Assembly: GCA_004402915.1 (NCBI GenBank)
Contig: SORU01000014.1
Span: forward strand, 1 to 37,451
DNA from: Fidelibacterota bacterium MT.SAG.2
GTDB lineage: Bacteria > Fidelibacterota > SORT01
Reading direction: 5' to 3'
Length of the DNA stretch: 37,451 nt
Part shown: piece by piece, positions 14,664 through 23,900 of the stretch
Numbering within the stretch: the stretch's first letter is position 1
Layout: each line of letters begins with the position of its first letter
Program-made: the position numbers and the translations under genes
Notes under the pieces: generated by a model
Seen by the model: the letters and a program-made list of their open reading frames with translations, nothing else
Told to the model about the DNA's origin: nothing
Databases searched by the model: none

Positions 14664-16817
14664 ATGAAAAATCATATAGAAAAGCAGGAATCTACTGCTG
14701 ACCAAGGAGATTTAACTTATATTATTAAGGCACTTAATGAAAAGAGTGCATTTAATGATCTTAAAAAGATAGAAACTGATCGATCGAATCCAAATCAGAT
14801 AATTAATAATACATATGAAGAAGTTAACGGTAATCAATTCACAACTGTTTTACCCTTATCGCCGGATGCTGAGGCACGTAAACAGAAATTCTCCGACTTC
14901 ACCGGTGCGGTTCAACCGATAGTCATTGAGTTTGATGATTGTCCAATTGAACTGCAGAGGGAAAGAGCGAAGAAACTTTCTGAAGAGATAAAGACTCCCA
15001 TAGGAACGGTGTATTCCGGTAAAAAGTCTATCCACACATATGTATGGTTCTCCAATTTTGCATCTAATCCCATCGAATACCGGGATTATTGTGAAGGATT
15101 CGTGGAGTATCTGGCGAGTAATCTTCCAGAGTACTTTCAGGTACGTGGAGGTGATAAACTTTCTTTGATACCTGACTACTCGATGTTTGATTCAGTTCGC
15201 TACTGCCGACAGGCAAACGGAATCAACATATCAACAGGGAAAAAGCAGGAGTTCACTGAACTAAAAAGTATTGATTCCTGTGAGCCAATGGACATACGAG
15301 AACTTATAGGGGAGTTAAATAGAAGGGAAGCACCAACTCCCACCAATGGGCATAAAAGTAAAGATGACCTTTTTAAACATACTTTAAAGTTCATAACACT
15401 TGGAAGCAAAAAGGGTTCACGTGATAATGACTGTTTCGATGCAGCACGTGATTTACATAATTGCGGATTTTCAGAAGAGGAGGCTAAATCCTTACTTCAG
15501 GAGGGCGCTAAGCGATGTGATCCACCATTCAGTGAACAGGAGATGCTCAAAAAGATCAAATCTGCCTATAGTTATGAAGTGAACGGCCATAAAACGTTTA
15601 AGTATTTAAAGTTACCTGATGGAAAAGCATACGCATTCATAGAACAGTCAACAGGTGCTTATCATTATGCACTTGATGGTGAGCTATATCATGCTGTAAA
15701 GGGTATATTGATTGATACGTTCAAGAGTCTCGGCCAAAATCTACCAGATCCGTATCCACTCCTTCGTTTTAAATATGATGTTCATGACGACAATATGATC
15801 GATGAAGCAAAACACTCTTATAACCTCTTCACTCCAACCGAATATATGCTTTTGGAGAAGAATGAAGAGGAAATTGATCCTGTGATAGATTTCCCTACGA
15901 TAAATAGATTGTTGGAAAATCTCATACCAATAAGAGAGGAGAGGGAACACTTCTTGAACTGGTTTGCTACAGCATTCAATACTCGTGAGAAACAGTTGAC
16001 ATCTTGGGTACTAAAAGGGGCACAAGGATCAGGGAAGGGATTGTTCCTTAAATTTATTATAAAACCTCTTTTCGGGAAGAAACAAGCGATACAAGTGGAA
16101 GACCAGCAGTTAAAAGACGATTTTAATTCCTGGATGAAAAGTACCTGTTTTATCTGTTTTAATGAGGTCGCGAGTAGCAACAATGCTCGTAATAGTATTA
16201 ACAGCAAGGTGAAGGCCATAGTCACTGATTCGGAAACGATGATAAACGAAAAAAATATTAAGTCGTACCTGATCACAAATTATGTAAACTGCATGTTCTT
16301 CTCCAATGAGGTGGTTCCTCTACTTGTAGAAGAGAACGACAGGCGCTTTAATGTTGTAGTAACAGGAGGGGCGTTAGTTAACCTATCGTGGTTTGATATT
16401 GAGAGCACACCTTCTGCTCTTACACGGGAAGTACCATTGTTTGCTCAATATCTCAAGAACTATAATTACGATGAGAAAGATGCCAAGAAAGTGATCAAAA
16501 ACCAGGCTAAAAAAGATATTGTTTCAGCCGGTATGGGTCGCTTTGAGGAGTTAGCAAGAAAACTCAAAAGTAATGATCACGATTGGTTTGAGGAACACAT
16601 GGCCCTGCATGAATTTGATAAATCAGAGATTGAGCAAATTCGAGGATTTAAAGGATATATAGAGAAATCACTGGTGCTCAAACTGTCGAAGCAAATTTTT
16701 AATGATAATAATGTCTCACCGGTCAGTTTGTCTAAAAGACTGACATTATATGGCGTTATCCCTAAGAGGTTGCAAATCGCAGGGTTAAAAGGACAATATT
16801 ATACCTGGAAAGATTAA
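14664..16817 (+). CDS. replication protein: archaeo-eukaryotic-type primase plus SF3 helicase
   Basis: 717 residues. The N-terminal primase-polymerase (AEP) domain shows the metal-binding pair in PIVIEFDDCP (about 86-92) and the sxH motif in SGKKSIHTYVWF (about 118-124). A helical linker with CFDAARDLHNCGFSEEEAKSLL (PriCT-like) is at about 250-300. The C-terminal helicase (DUF5906/SF3 type) has Walker A GAQGSGKG (about 451-458), a Walker-B region CFICFNEVAS, and the sensor stretch VNCMFFSNE followed by arginine-rich NDRRF. It would prime and unwind the element's DNA. The iteron-like cluster directly downstream is a candidate cognate origin. No strong ribosome site is seen, so coupling to the upstream gene is possible. 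Confidence 0.82.
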   Translation: MKNHIEKQESTADQGDLTYIIKALNEKSAFNDLKKIETDRSNPNQIINNTYEEVNGNQFTTVLPLSPDAEARKQKFSDFTGAVQPIVIEFDDCPIELQRERAKKLSEEIKTPIGTVYSGKKSIHTYVWFSNFASNPIEYRDYCEGFVEYLASNLPEYFQVRGGDKLSLIPDYSMFDSVRYCRQANGINISTGKKQEFTELKSIDSCEPMDIRELIGELNRREAPTPTNGHKSKDDLFKHTLKFITLGSKKGSRDNDCFDAARDLHNCGFSEEEAKSLLQEGAKRCDPPFSEQEMLKKIKSAYSYEVNGHKTFKYLKLPDGKAYAFIEQSTGAYHYALDGELYHAVKGILIDTFKSLGQNLPDPYPLLRFKYDVHDDNMIDEAKHSYNLFTPTEYMLLEKNEEEIDPVIDFPTINRLLENLIPIREEREHFLNWFATAFNTREKQLTSWVLKGAQGSGKGLFLKFIIKPLFGKKQAIQVEDQQLKDDFNSWMKSTCFICFNEVASSNNARNSINSKVKAIVTDSETMINEKNIKSYLITNYVNCMFFSNEVVPLLVEENDRRFNVVVTGGALVNLSWFDIESTPSALTREVPLFAQYLKNYNYDEKDAKKVIKNQAKKDIVSAGMGRFEELARKLKSNDHDWFEEHMALHEFDKSEIEQIRGFKGYIEKSLVLKLSKQIFNDNNVSPVSLSKRLTLYGVIPKRLQIAGLKGQYYTWKD

Positions 16818-16828
16818 AATAACTAAAT

Positions 16829-17054
16829 GTGCCAGGGTTCGTGCCATAGTTGTACCATAGTTAGTGCCAGGGTTAAGCCCTTGTTTATAAAGGATGTACC
16901 ATAGTACCATAGTATATTTCTATTGAGAGAGAAATAATATATAGATATATATTAAAAGGGTTTGGTAATAACCCCTGGTACCCTGTCACACCTCGATTTA
17001 TCAATGACTTTCAGTGATCTTAGTCTGGCACTTACCCTGGCGCATGCCATAGTT
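16829..17054. other. iteron-like repeat cluster with AT-rich core, candidate replication origin
   Basis: Gene-free 287-base gap holding about nine copies of an 11-bp motif GT(G/A)CCA(T/G)(A/G)GT(T/A). Direct copies are at 16829, 16841, 16852, 16864, 16896, 16904 and 17044. Inverted copies are at 16971-16981 and 17034-17043, with a partial one at 17024-17030. Between the two groups lies an almost pure A/T stretch (16931-16956), a natural unwinding element. The layout, iterons around a DUE next to a PrimPol-helicase gene, is that of a plasmid- or phage-like origin. The origin function is inference; the repeats are direct observation. Confidence 0.65.
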
Positions 17055-17104
17055 AATAAAACATAAATAAGCCCATAATGGGGCAGAACAAATAGGAATA
17101 AAAA

Positions 17105-17452
17105 ATGAAATACGAAATATTTAAGTCCGCAAACCTTGCGGACCACATAGGACAACCTACTTATAGAGACCACATCATATGTTTAGTCGATACGGGGTAT
17201 TTTTACACGTACGACAAGCACCCTATGTTCACGACATACACTTCATACCATAAAGAGAAACTTAAATTGGAAGAAGAAGATGCCCTCTTACTTATTGATC
17301 TTTTCAATCAGGATATATGGTATGATAGAATTTCTGAATACGTTCTAGATGCTGACGGTACCGTTATCTTGCCAGAGTTTGGGAAAGTAAAATTGAATAA
17401 TTACAGAAATAGCGGTGAAGGATATAAATGGAAGAGCGTAGAGGAGGAGTAG
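17105..17452 (+). CDS. hypothetical protein
   Basis: 115 residues, soluble, rich in aromatic residues (FYTYDKHPMFTTYTSYH) and acidic at the C-terminus (EEE). No recognised family. The ribosome site is AGGAATAAAA before the ATG. It lies directly after the candidate origin and opens a run of small element genes. Confidence 0.55.
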   Translation: MKYEIFKSANLADHIGQPTYRDHIICLVDTGYFYTYDKHPMFTTYTSYHKEKLKLEEEDALLLIDLFNQDIWYDRISEYVLDADGTVILPEFGKVKLNNYRNSGEGYKWKSVEEE

Positions 17453-17521
17453 CACCCTCCCTGCTAGGTGTGAGCGAATTTAGGCCAACTAATATATCAA
17501 CTTTAATATAAGGAAATCGAT

Positions 17522-17812
17522 TTGAAGAAGCGAAATTATCCAAAAAACAGAAAATCACGTCTGCTTACAAACACAATGACATATAAACTTGAGTATATGA
17601 ACGAATTAGGAAAAGTAACTGACTATTTTATTATGCACGGTCAGTATAAAACAGCGGAGCGATTTAAAATTTCTTGTTTTATTGTGAGATATGTCATGAT
17701 GAAGCACGGGATAAAAAGACCGTTGCCTCCTCATTTATGTAAAGCATATAAAAATAAAACATGGCCTCCAAAAGGGAGAAAGATGAGAACTAACTACCTG
17801 CCAGAGAGTTAG
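17522..17812 (+). CDS. small basic protein, possible HTH
   Basis: 96 residues from TTG 17522, with AAGGA eight bases upstream. Strongly basic at both ends (KKRNYPKNRKSR; KGRKMR). The middle, QYKTAERFKISCFIVRYVMMKHGIKR, has the length and spacing of a helix-turn-helix. A DNA-binding role is plausible but unproven; no family recognised. Confidence 0.5.
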   Translation: MKKRNYPKNRKSRLLTNTMTYKLEYMNELGKVTDYFIMHGQYKTAERFKISCFIVRYVMMKHGIKRPLPPHLCKAYKNKTWPPKGRKMRTNYLPES

Positions 17813-17890
17813 TGTGCCCCACTTAAAGAATGTTCTTAGTGAAGCATAGGTGAAGGGAAGGTAACAACTTAATAAACGAAAGGTAATGAG

Positions 17891-18073
17891 ATGGTAAAGC
17901 GTAAGTGGCGACCCTTAATTGATACAGTAAAGGCAAGGAATGTACGTAAAGAGATATCAATGAAGAAGATGAAGGGGAATCGTGTGGAAGAAGGCCCTCC
18001 TAATGAATGGATTCGCAGTTTTAATGCATTAATGCGGACAACGCCCCCTGACTTTAATAAGATGCTTAAGTAA
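17891..18073 (+). CDS. small basic hypothetical protein
   Basis: 60 residues, N-terminus rich in lysine and arginine (MVKRKWRPLIDTVKARNVRK). GAAAGG lies upstream of the ATG. Followed by a strong terminator at 18133, so it closes the small-gene unit. Function unknown. Confidence 0.45.
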   Translation: MVKRKWRPLIDTVKARNVRKEISMKKMKGNRVEEGPPNEWIRSFNALMRTTPPDFNKMLK

Positions 18074-18132
18074 AGTCTTTATAATATTCAGATAAACCAA
18101 CCGTTTTCAAAAGAGACGTGGTATATAGTAAG

Positions 18133-18158
18133 AGAGGCGATATATCGCCTCTTTTTTT
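18133..18158 (+). terminator. strong intrinsic terminator
   Basis: AGAGGCGAT / ATCGCCTCT with a two-base centre, followed by seven T. It separates the small-gene unit from the DUF932-nuclease unit. Confidence 0.92.
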
Positions 18159-18210
18159 ATGGTATAAGATAATTGTGGATTCACATTAACCAATTAAAAG
18201 GAGCAAAATC

Positions 18211-18954
18211 ATGGAATTTTTAAAAGAATATCAATTTCCAATTGAGGTAAGACCCGTAACAGTACCTGATGGAATAATGGGATCTAATTATCAGCTGCCA
18301 ACAAATTACAAATCCATAATTAGAGCCGACACGAACGAAGTTATATCAATTGTAAAATCCAGTTATAAGTTGGTAAAAAACGAAGATCTTATTGACATCC
18401 TATTAGAAGAGTTAACAGGGCTTTCCACGCCCTATACAATTAGAAAAACACATTCATTTTGCGACAATAAGAGGATGCGATTAGAGATAACTTTTCCCGA
18501 ACTAACAATGCACGACGAAAATAGTCAATTAGAATTGAGCCTGTATTTGCATAATTCTTATGATTTGTCTGAGAGTGTTAGAATGCGATGGGGATTTTTT
18601 CGCCTCATTTGTTCAAACGGAGCAATTCTTGGTAAGATTTTAGCACAAACTTATTCTCGGCACACGAAGGGTTTTAAGATTGCAAACCTGAAACAATCTC
18701 TAACAGAAACATACGATCGGATACCCGCTATTCAGAACCGGATCAAACATTTAGAATCCGCTCCTGTAACAGCAGATCTCATGGACCGGGTAGAGAACCA
18801 GGTGGGTAAGAAATTATCGAAGACCGTATTCGAGCAGAATCCTGAAACGCAATGGCAGATGTATAATGCACTGACCAATTATATCTCACATATAATGGAC
18901 CAGCGATTCAGAGCACGCTATCAACTAGCAATTGCTCATGCCTTCCAATTATAA
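18211..18954 (+). CDS. DUF932 domain protein
   Basis: 247 residues. DUF932 proteins are common in phages, plasmids and ICEs near recombination genes; their role is not established. Family features: a start with YKSIIRADTNEVISIVKSSYKLVKNEDLIDIL, and RWGFFRLICSNGAILGKI, the usual 'R..CTNGM'-like segment. The ATG follows AAAGGAGCAAAATC. Its TAA overlaps the ATG of the 22-residue micro-ORF (TAATG). It likely shares a transcript with the two small ORFs, the nuclease and the SSB-tip protein. Confidence 0.75.
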   Translation: MEFLKEYQFPIEVRPVTVPDGIMGSNYQLPTNYKSIIRADTNEVISIVKSSYKLVKNEDLIDILLEELTGLSTPYTIRKTHSFCDNKRMRLEITFPELTMHDENSQLELSLYLHNSYDLSESVRMRWGFFRLICSNGAILGKILAQTYSRHTKGFKIANLKQSLTETYDRIPAIQNRIKHLESAPVTADLMDRVENQVGKKLSKTVFEQNPETQWQMYNALTNYISHIMDQRFRARYQLAIAHAFQL

Positions 18955-19022
18955 TGGAAAAAATATTACTGGCAATCGCTCTAATACTTTTAGAAATATT
19001 CGGTAAAGGAGGAAAAAGATGA
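18954..19022 (+). CDS. 22-residue hydrophobic micro-ORF
   Basis: Begins MEKILLAIALILLEIF and ends in a glycine/basic tail (GKGGKR): a possible single-span membrane peptide. Its ATG overlaps the DUF932 stop (TAATG) and its TGA overlaps the next ATG (ATGA). Seamless overlaps on both sides are the main evidence that it is translated. It also carries the Shine-Dalgarno of the next ORF in its last codons. Too short for family assignment. Confidence 0.45.
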   Translation: MEKILLAIALILLEIFGKGGKR

Positions 19023-19138
19023 ACCAAGAAAGGCTAAATAAACTTATCGATGCTATTTCAACTCTGGTACGAGAGATCGTAACAGAAATAGTAAATATGG
19101 AGGAAAATAATGATGAAAAAGAAGGAGATACTCAGTAA
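19019..19138 (+). CDS. 39-residue acidic small protein
   Basis: The ATG is preceded by AAAGGAGGAAAAAG, one of the best ribosome sites in the window. Residues 1-25 form an amphipathic helix (LNKLIDAISTLVREIVTEIV) and the tail is acidic (EENNDEKEGD). It overlaps the nuclease start by 29 bases, so translation is probably coupled. No recognised family. Confidence 0.6.
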   Translation: MNQERLNKLIDAISTLVREIVTEIVNMEENNDEKEGDTQ

Positions 19139-20006
19139 GATACAATTAAGGCAGTCAACCATCAAAGATTACCTCTCATGCCCTCTAATGTTCAAGTTTA
19201 AGCATTTAGAGGGCATTAAGCCGTCGTACAGGCACCCGGCAGCACTGCATGGCTCAACTATCCATAAGATCATATATCTCTTCCACCAGGAAGGTTGGGA
19301 TCTTGATATTGAAAGAGAGTATCGAGAGATATTTGATCAATACTCCAAAGAATCAGATGTGCCGATATTCTGGAAAGGAGATCCAGGGAGAGAGTTAGAG
19401 CGACTGGTCAAGAACGGTGTCGAGATACTAAACGGATACAGAGGCAATCTTGATAACATTCTCGCCAAGGTCATCTACAGCGAGGTAAAATTCCGAGTAA
19501 AGGTTACTGGTGAACTCTTCACTGGTACAATAGATCAGGTTCGCGAAAACTCCGAGGGATTTACCGATCTCATCGACTTCAAATCCAATCGGCAGAAACC
19601 GACAGACGCTTTTCTTAAGAACGACTGGCAGTTGAGTCTATACGCTTATGCCCTCAGGTTCGGTGAAATGTTGATCGCAGGTGAATGGATAAAGCCGAAG
19701 ATCCTTCCGAAAAATACAACATGGTACTTCCTGCGAAACCACGAGATAAGAAAAACTAACACGATGTACGGAAAGAAGGGAGAAGAGAAAGGAGATCCGA
19801 TCTTCCGGTCCAAAAGGAGCATGGATGATCTGAAGAAGTTCAGAGTTCACACAAAACATCTTCTGAACTCCATGCTTAAGGATTGGTACTACCCCAACAC
19901 CAATCACTGCATAATGTGTGCATACAAATCTGATTGTATAGGTGGAGAGTATCAGATCCAAGAGGAACTGATAGACGAAGTGAAGAAGATTCTTGAGAAA
20001 ATATAA
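19110..20006 (+). CDS. PD-(D/E)XK nuclease with 4Fe-4S cysteines (Cas4/RecB-like)
   Basis: 298 residues. The nuclease core has the histidine motif HGSTIH (about 47-52), D142 in GTIDQV, D156-x-K158 in LIDFKSN, and the QxxxY motif WQLSLYAYA (174-178). Cysteine C24 (YLSCPLMF) with C267, C270 and C276 near the C-terminus (HCIMCAYKSDC) reproduces the Cas4/AddB iron-sulphur staple. Such enzymes are 5'-3' exonucleases in phage recombination. There is no cas1/cas2 nearby, so a role in element recombination or replication is more likely than CRISPR adaptation. GGAGG precedes tandem ATGs at 19110 and 19113. Confidence 0.85.
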   Translation: MMKKKEILSKIQLRQSTIKDYLSCPLMFKFKHLEGIKPSYRHPAALHGSTIHKIIYLFHQEGWDLDIEREYREIFDQYSKESDVPIFWKGDPGRELERLVKNGVEILNGYRGNLDNILAKVIYSEVKFRVKVTGELFTGTIDQVRENSEGFTDLIDFKSNRQKPTDAFLKNDWQLSLYAYALRFGEMLIAGEWIKPKILPKNTTWYFLRNHEIRKTNTMYGKKGEEKGDPIFRSKRSMDDLKKFRVHTKHLLNSMLKDWYYPNTNHCIMCAYKSDCIGGEYQIQEELIDEVKKILEKI

Positions 20007-20018
20007 AACGGAGGTATA

Positions 20019-20729
20019 ATGGAAACAGCGCTGATAAAACATGAAGAGATACTGAGTCAACTGACAGAGGCTGGTTTAGATCTAAATGAAGAACTTGATC
20101 TGTCAAGTAAGATAGATATACCACGGATACGGATAGAACATAAGAACAACGGTAAACATAGGATGTATATAGACCACGGAGAGAACTACCTTGGAATAGA
20201 TTCTCAGGAAGAAGCGATTGAAGGTAACAGATTCAAGGCGGTGGTCTTCTCCGAACAGGAGATACGCGCTCTATGGGTTGATGGAGAAAGTCTACCCAAA
20301 TGCTCTGCGGTAAACGGAATACCAACGGTTGACGATCCGGTAAACCCGCAATGCAACGGATGCCCGGAATCAGTTATAGGTGAAGGAGACTGTAAGCCGA
20401 AAGTACGGCTCTGGCTTCTAACAGAACATGAAGACATGATCAAACCTTTCGTCCTTGCTCTATCCCCAACTTCAATAAAACACTGGAGAAGTCATAAACG
20501 TAAACTCCAGCGGAGCAGACTACCGGTGATTGCTGTAAACACCATCTTCACTCTTGAAGATGTAAAGAAGAACTCATACCGCTGGGCTGAAGTTACCTTT
20601 GATGTTGATGGTATACCTGATAAACCGATGCTGATCAAGGCAAAGGAAGCACGTGAAGAACTCAATCGTATAATGGGTAAGATAACAGATTCAGACTTCA
20701 CAGAACCTGGAGACAAGTTACCGTTTTGA
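20019..20729 (+). CDS. putative ssDNA-binding or recombination protein with SSB-like tip
   Basis: 236 residues. Four to five cysteines in the middle (CSAVNGIP..., NPQCNGCPES, GDCKP) suggest a zinc-binding insertion. The C-terminus ends EPGDKLPF, close to the acidic ...PF tip by which SSB proteins recruit partners. It follows the RecB-like nuclease by 12 bases, with CGGAGG before the ATG. By analogy to phage SSB/annealing-exonuclease pairs it may coat or anneal single strands. The main fold is not recognised, so this is a hypothesis. Confidence 0.5.
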   Translation: METALIKHEEILSQLTEAGLDLNEELDLSSKIDIPRIRIEHKNNGKHRMYIDHGENYLGIDSQEEAIEGNRFKAVVFSEQEIRALWVDGESLPKCSAVNGIPTVDDPVNPQCNGCPESVIGEGDCKPKVRLWLLTEHEDMIKPFVLALSPTSIKHWRSHKRKLQRSRLPVIAVNTIFTLEDVKKNSYRWAEVTFDVDGIPDKPMLIKAKEAREELNRIMGKITDSDFTEPGDKLPF

Positions 20730-20733
20730 AATT

Positions 20734-20754
20734 AAAAGGGCTGGCAGTCGATGA
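20734..20754 (+). repeat. 21-bp direct repeat, left copy
   Basis: Begins AAAAGGGCTGG and ends GTCGATGA. Identical to 24569-24589. The left copy forms the ascending half of a working terminator; the right copy lacks the partner strand. Confidence 0.9.
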
Positions 20755-20772
20755 TTGTCAGCCTTTTTTTCT
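20734..20772 (+). terminator. intrinsic terminator ending the replication/recombination unit
   Basis: GGCTGGCA pairs with TGTCAGCC (one mismatch) around a nine-base loop, followed by seven T. Its 5' half is the left copy of the 21-bp direct repeat. Confidence 0.8.
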
Positions 20773-20972
20773 GTGAATTTCTCAAGCAGAAAAAATTAAG
20801 TTTTAGCGTTATTTCTTTCAACACGTTTTCTGCACAAATAGTCAGAAATGTTCAGAAACTAATACAAGTATAACTTCCATAATTCAGTTGCAGGATGAGC
20901 TGTGAAACACTATATTTAACCGTTTGCGAGAGGCATGTTAAACTCATAAAATCTATATTTAGGGGTTTCATC

Positions 20973-23900
20973 ATGAGAAATCTTTTAGTTTTTCTTTCAT
21001 TTTTATTTTGGTTATCAGATGCATTGGCTCAGCTTGGTGTCAACACCGCCTTGAACCTTGTATGGCACGAAGCGTCTGATGTCGTCTTTTCGCGGGGTTA
21101 CGTAGTATTAGCCGGCATTGACATCGACCAGGACGGCAAGGGCGAGATATTGACTTATGACCCTGACGGGGGTAAGAAAATCGTGTATCTCTTCGAGTCT
21201 TCAGGAGACAATAACTACGATATCATCTGGCAGTATCAATTTTCCGACGATTTTACCAGTATATCCGGCTCTACGCCTGGGATCATGGTGACGGATATAG
21301 ACAATGATGGATTTCAGGAGATAGTTGTCATCGTTGGTTCTGAAAATCCCGATTCCACAAATGGTTTAGATGCGGGTCATATATTCGAATGGGACGGAAC
21401 TGACAACGGCTTGCCTAACTTCCCGACGGCGACGTTTGATCCACCCAGGGACGCTCTTGACCAGGTCAGATTGGGATATACTTCCACGGCATTGGATTTG
21501 GACAACGACGGCAATATCGAGCTTGTTCTGCCGTATTTCGGCGGTAACGGTAAGTTGCTGTCTATCATACAGCTCACTTCATCTGACTTGTCCGTTGGAG
21601 TTACGATGACCGTCGAGTTTGATGAAAATTTTGCCCCGATAGATACAACTCATTTCCTGGCGAGGAACATAGGAGGATTCGGTATAACCGACATCGACCT
21701 TGACGGCTTGAACGAGGTCATTATGTTTAATTTTGACAATAACACGGGCTTTGTTCGTGTGTATGAAGGCACAGGTCCAAATGCGTATGCTTTTGTGAGA
21801 GAGTGGCAGCCGAACCCGATAGGATGGGTTACGGATGCCCACGTAACCTACGTAAGAAGCCTGATAATGGAAGCGGATTTTGACGAGGACGGTGTTTTTG
21901 AGCTCTACCTTTCCGATACGAAGGGTAACTCGTGGATTATAACCCCCGGCGGGGATGTTGCCACGATGTTCGACGACGTTAACTGGACCAAACTTCACGA
22001 CTGGAAGATTTCCAACCTTTTCGTTGAGGACGGCAACATTCACGGTGGCATTATAGGCGACGTAGACTTCGACAACAAGCCGGACATCTATTTTGCCGGT
22101 AACACCTTCGGCTCGATTCTGGACATAGAGTATGACGGCGGCGATGTGACTGACGGGGATAATTACAGTTATTATGTCACGGCGATAGATTCCAACAATG
22201 ATGTTGATGGTGGTCATTTTGCCCGTCCATCCAACATTGCTCTGAGTGATATGGACGATGATGGACTTTTTGAGGTCGTGGTGATTGTTCCATTCACGGG
22301 TGGCGACCCTGTAACCAACTTGTCGGGATTGTACGTATTTGAACACGAAGGTTTAGATTCAGTTCCAATTTCTGTAATTATCGCAGAAAACGAATGGTTT
22401 GATATTGATAGAGATGGCTATGCCGATGGTCTGCTTGATGGCACTGAGAGCTACAATACAGGTGGTTTAGAAATCATCTCTTATATTTGGACGATTAACG
22501 ATTCGGTTCTTGGGACGGCGGCTCAGATTACAGCCTCATTACCTACTGGAACAAATCAGGTGAATTTGACTGTAACAGATACAAACGGATTGTCAAATAT
22601 TGCAACGAAAAGCATCAGCGTTGTCCTCGGTGAACTACCAACTCCGGTCATAACTGCTGCATCAGAGTGGCAAGACATAACTGGAGACGGATTCGCTCAA
22701 GGTACTCTTGACGCTTCGAACAGCACTCATCCTGCGGGTTTCACTATAACAGGATATGAATGGACGCTGAATGATTCAACACTTGGGACGGCGGCTCAGA
22801 TTACAGCCTCATTACCTACTGGAACAAATCAGGTGAATTTGACTGTAACAGATACAAACGGATTGTCAAATATTGCAACGAAAAGTATCAGCGTTGTCCT
22901 CGGTGAACTACCAACTCCGGTCATAACAGCAGAATCACTATGGCTAGATATTACAAGAGACGGATTTGTTCAGGGCACTCTTAATGCTTCAAACAGTATT
23001 CATCCTGCGGGTTATGCAATTACAGGTTTCGAATGGAGACGTAATGGAATTACCATCGGAAGTGAGAGTATTATTAACACTTTTTTGCCGACTGGTACGA
23101 ATACAGTTTATCTAATTGTTACCGATGAGAACGGATTAATCGATTCAACATCAAAAAATATCAACGTTCACGCACAGAAAATACAGACAGCTGGGCCCAT
23201 ATCCTCAGCGGTCAGTAGTATCGGCGATAGCCTATTCTTTGCAAGTTCAGCGGATGACAAGATATATAACTTCGATACCGATGGAATAGTGCGATGGTTC
23301 TTGAAGGTTGGAGGGGATATACAATCAACTACCACGATCGGACCGAATAATCGAATCTATGTCGGTTCTTCAGATACCCGTCTTTACGCATTTAACCTGA
23401 ATGGAAATTTTGAGTGGGATATCTCAATGGGGGGTATTGTGACTGCCTCTCCTGCTATCACATCAGGTGATATACTGTATGTAGGAGTAGATAACGGCAG
23501 ACTTTTTTCCCTTAATGGTTCAGATGGTTCAATTAATTGGAATTATCTTACTGCTGGACCCATTAATTCTTCTGCTTCTGTTGGAACTGATGGAATAATA
23601 TATGTAGGAAGCGATGGAGGTCTAATGTATGCCATTAATCCAGATGGTAGCCTCAGGTGGAGTTTTATTACAAATGAGCCAGTCCGATCTTCGCCAGCAT
23701 TGGATTTGAGCGGCAATATATACTTTGGAAGTGATGATAAGAACTTCTACTCGTTGGATAGTGATGGAAACGAGAACTGGCGATTCTCAACGGGTGGTAC
23801 TATCCAGTCTTCTCCAGTTATTAGCGGTGATGGTACTGTTTATTTTGGGTCTACGGATAGCCTTGTTTACGCAATCTCAGCGTCAGGTGAGTTTGTTTGG

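Noticed and set aside
19110-20006. Cas4-like nuclease as part of a CRISPR system
   Set aside because: No cas1/cas2, no effector genes and no spaced repeat array in the window; the context is phage-type replication and recombination.
21579-22346. Long 255-codon minus-strand ORF inside the T9SS protein gene
   Set aside because: It mirrors the GC-rich FG-GAP coding frame; the sense frame has clear repeats and a signal peptide. The shadow is explained by composition.
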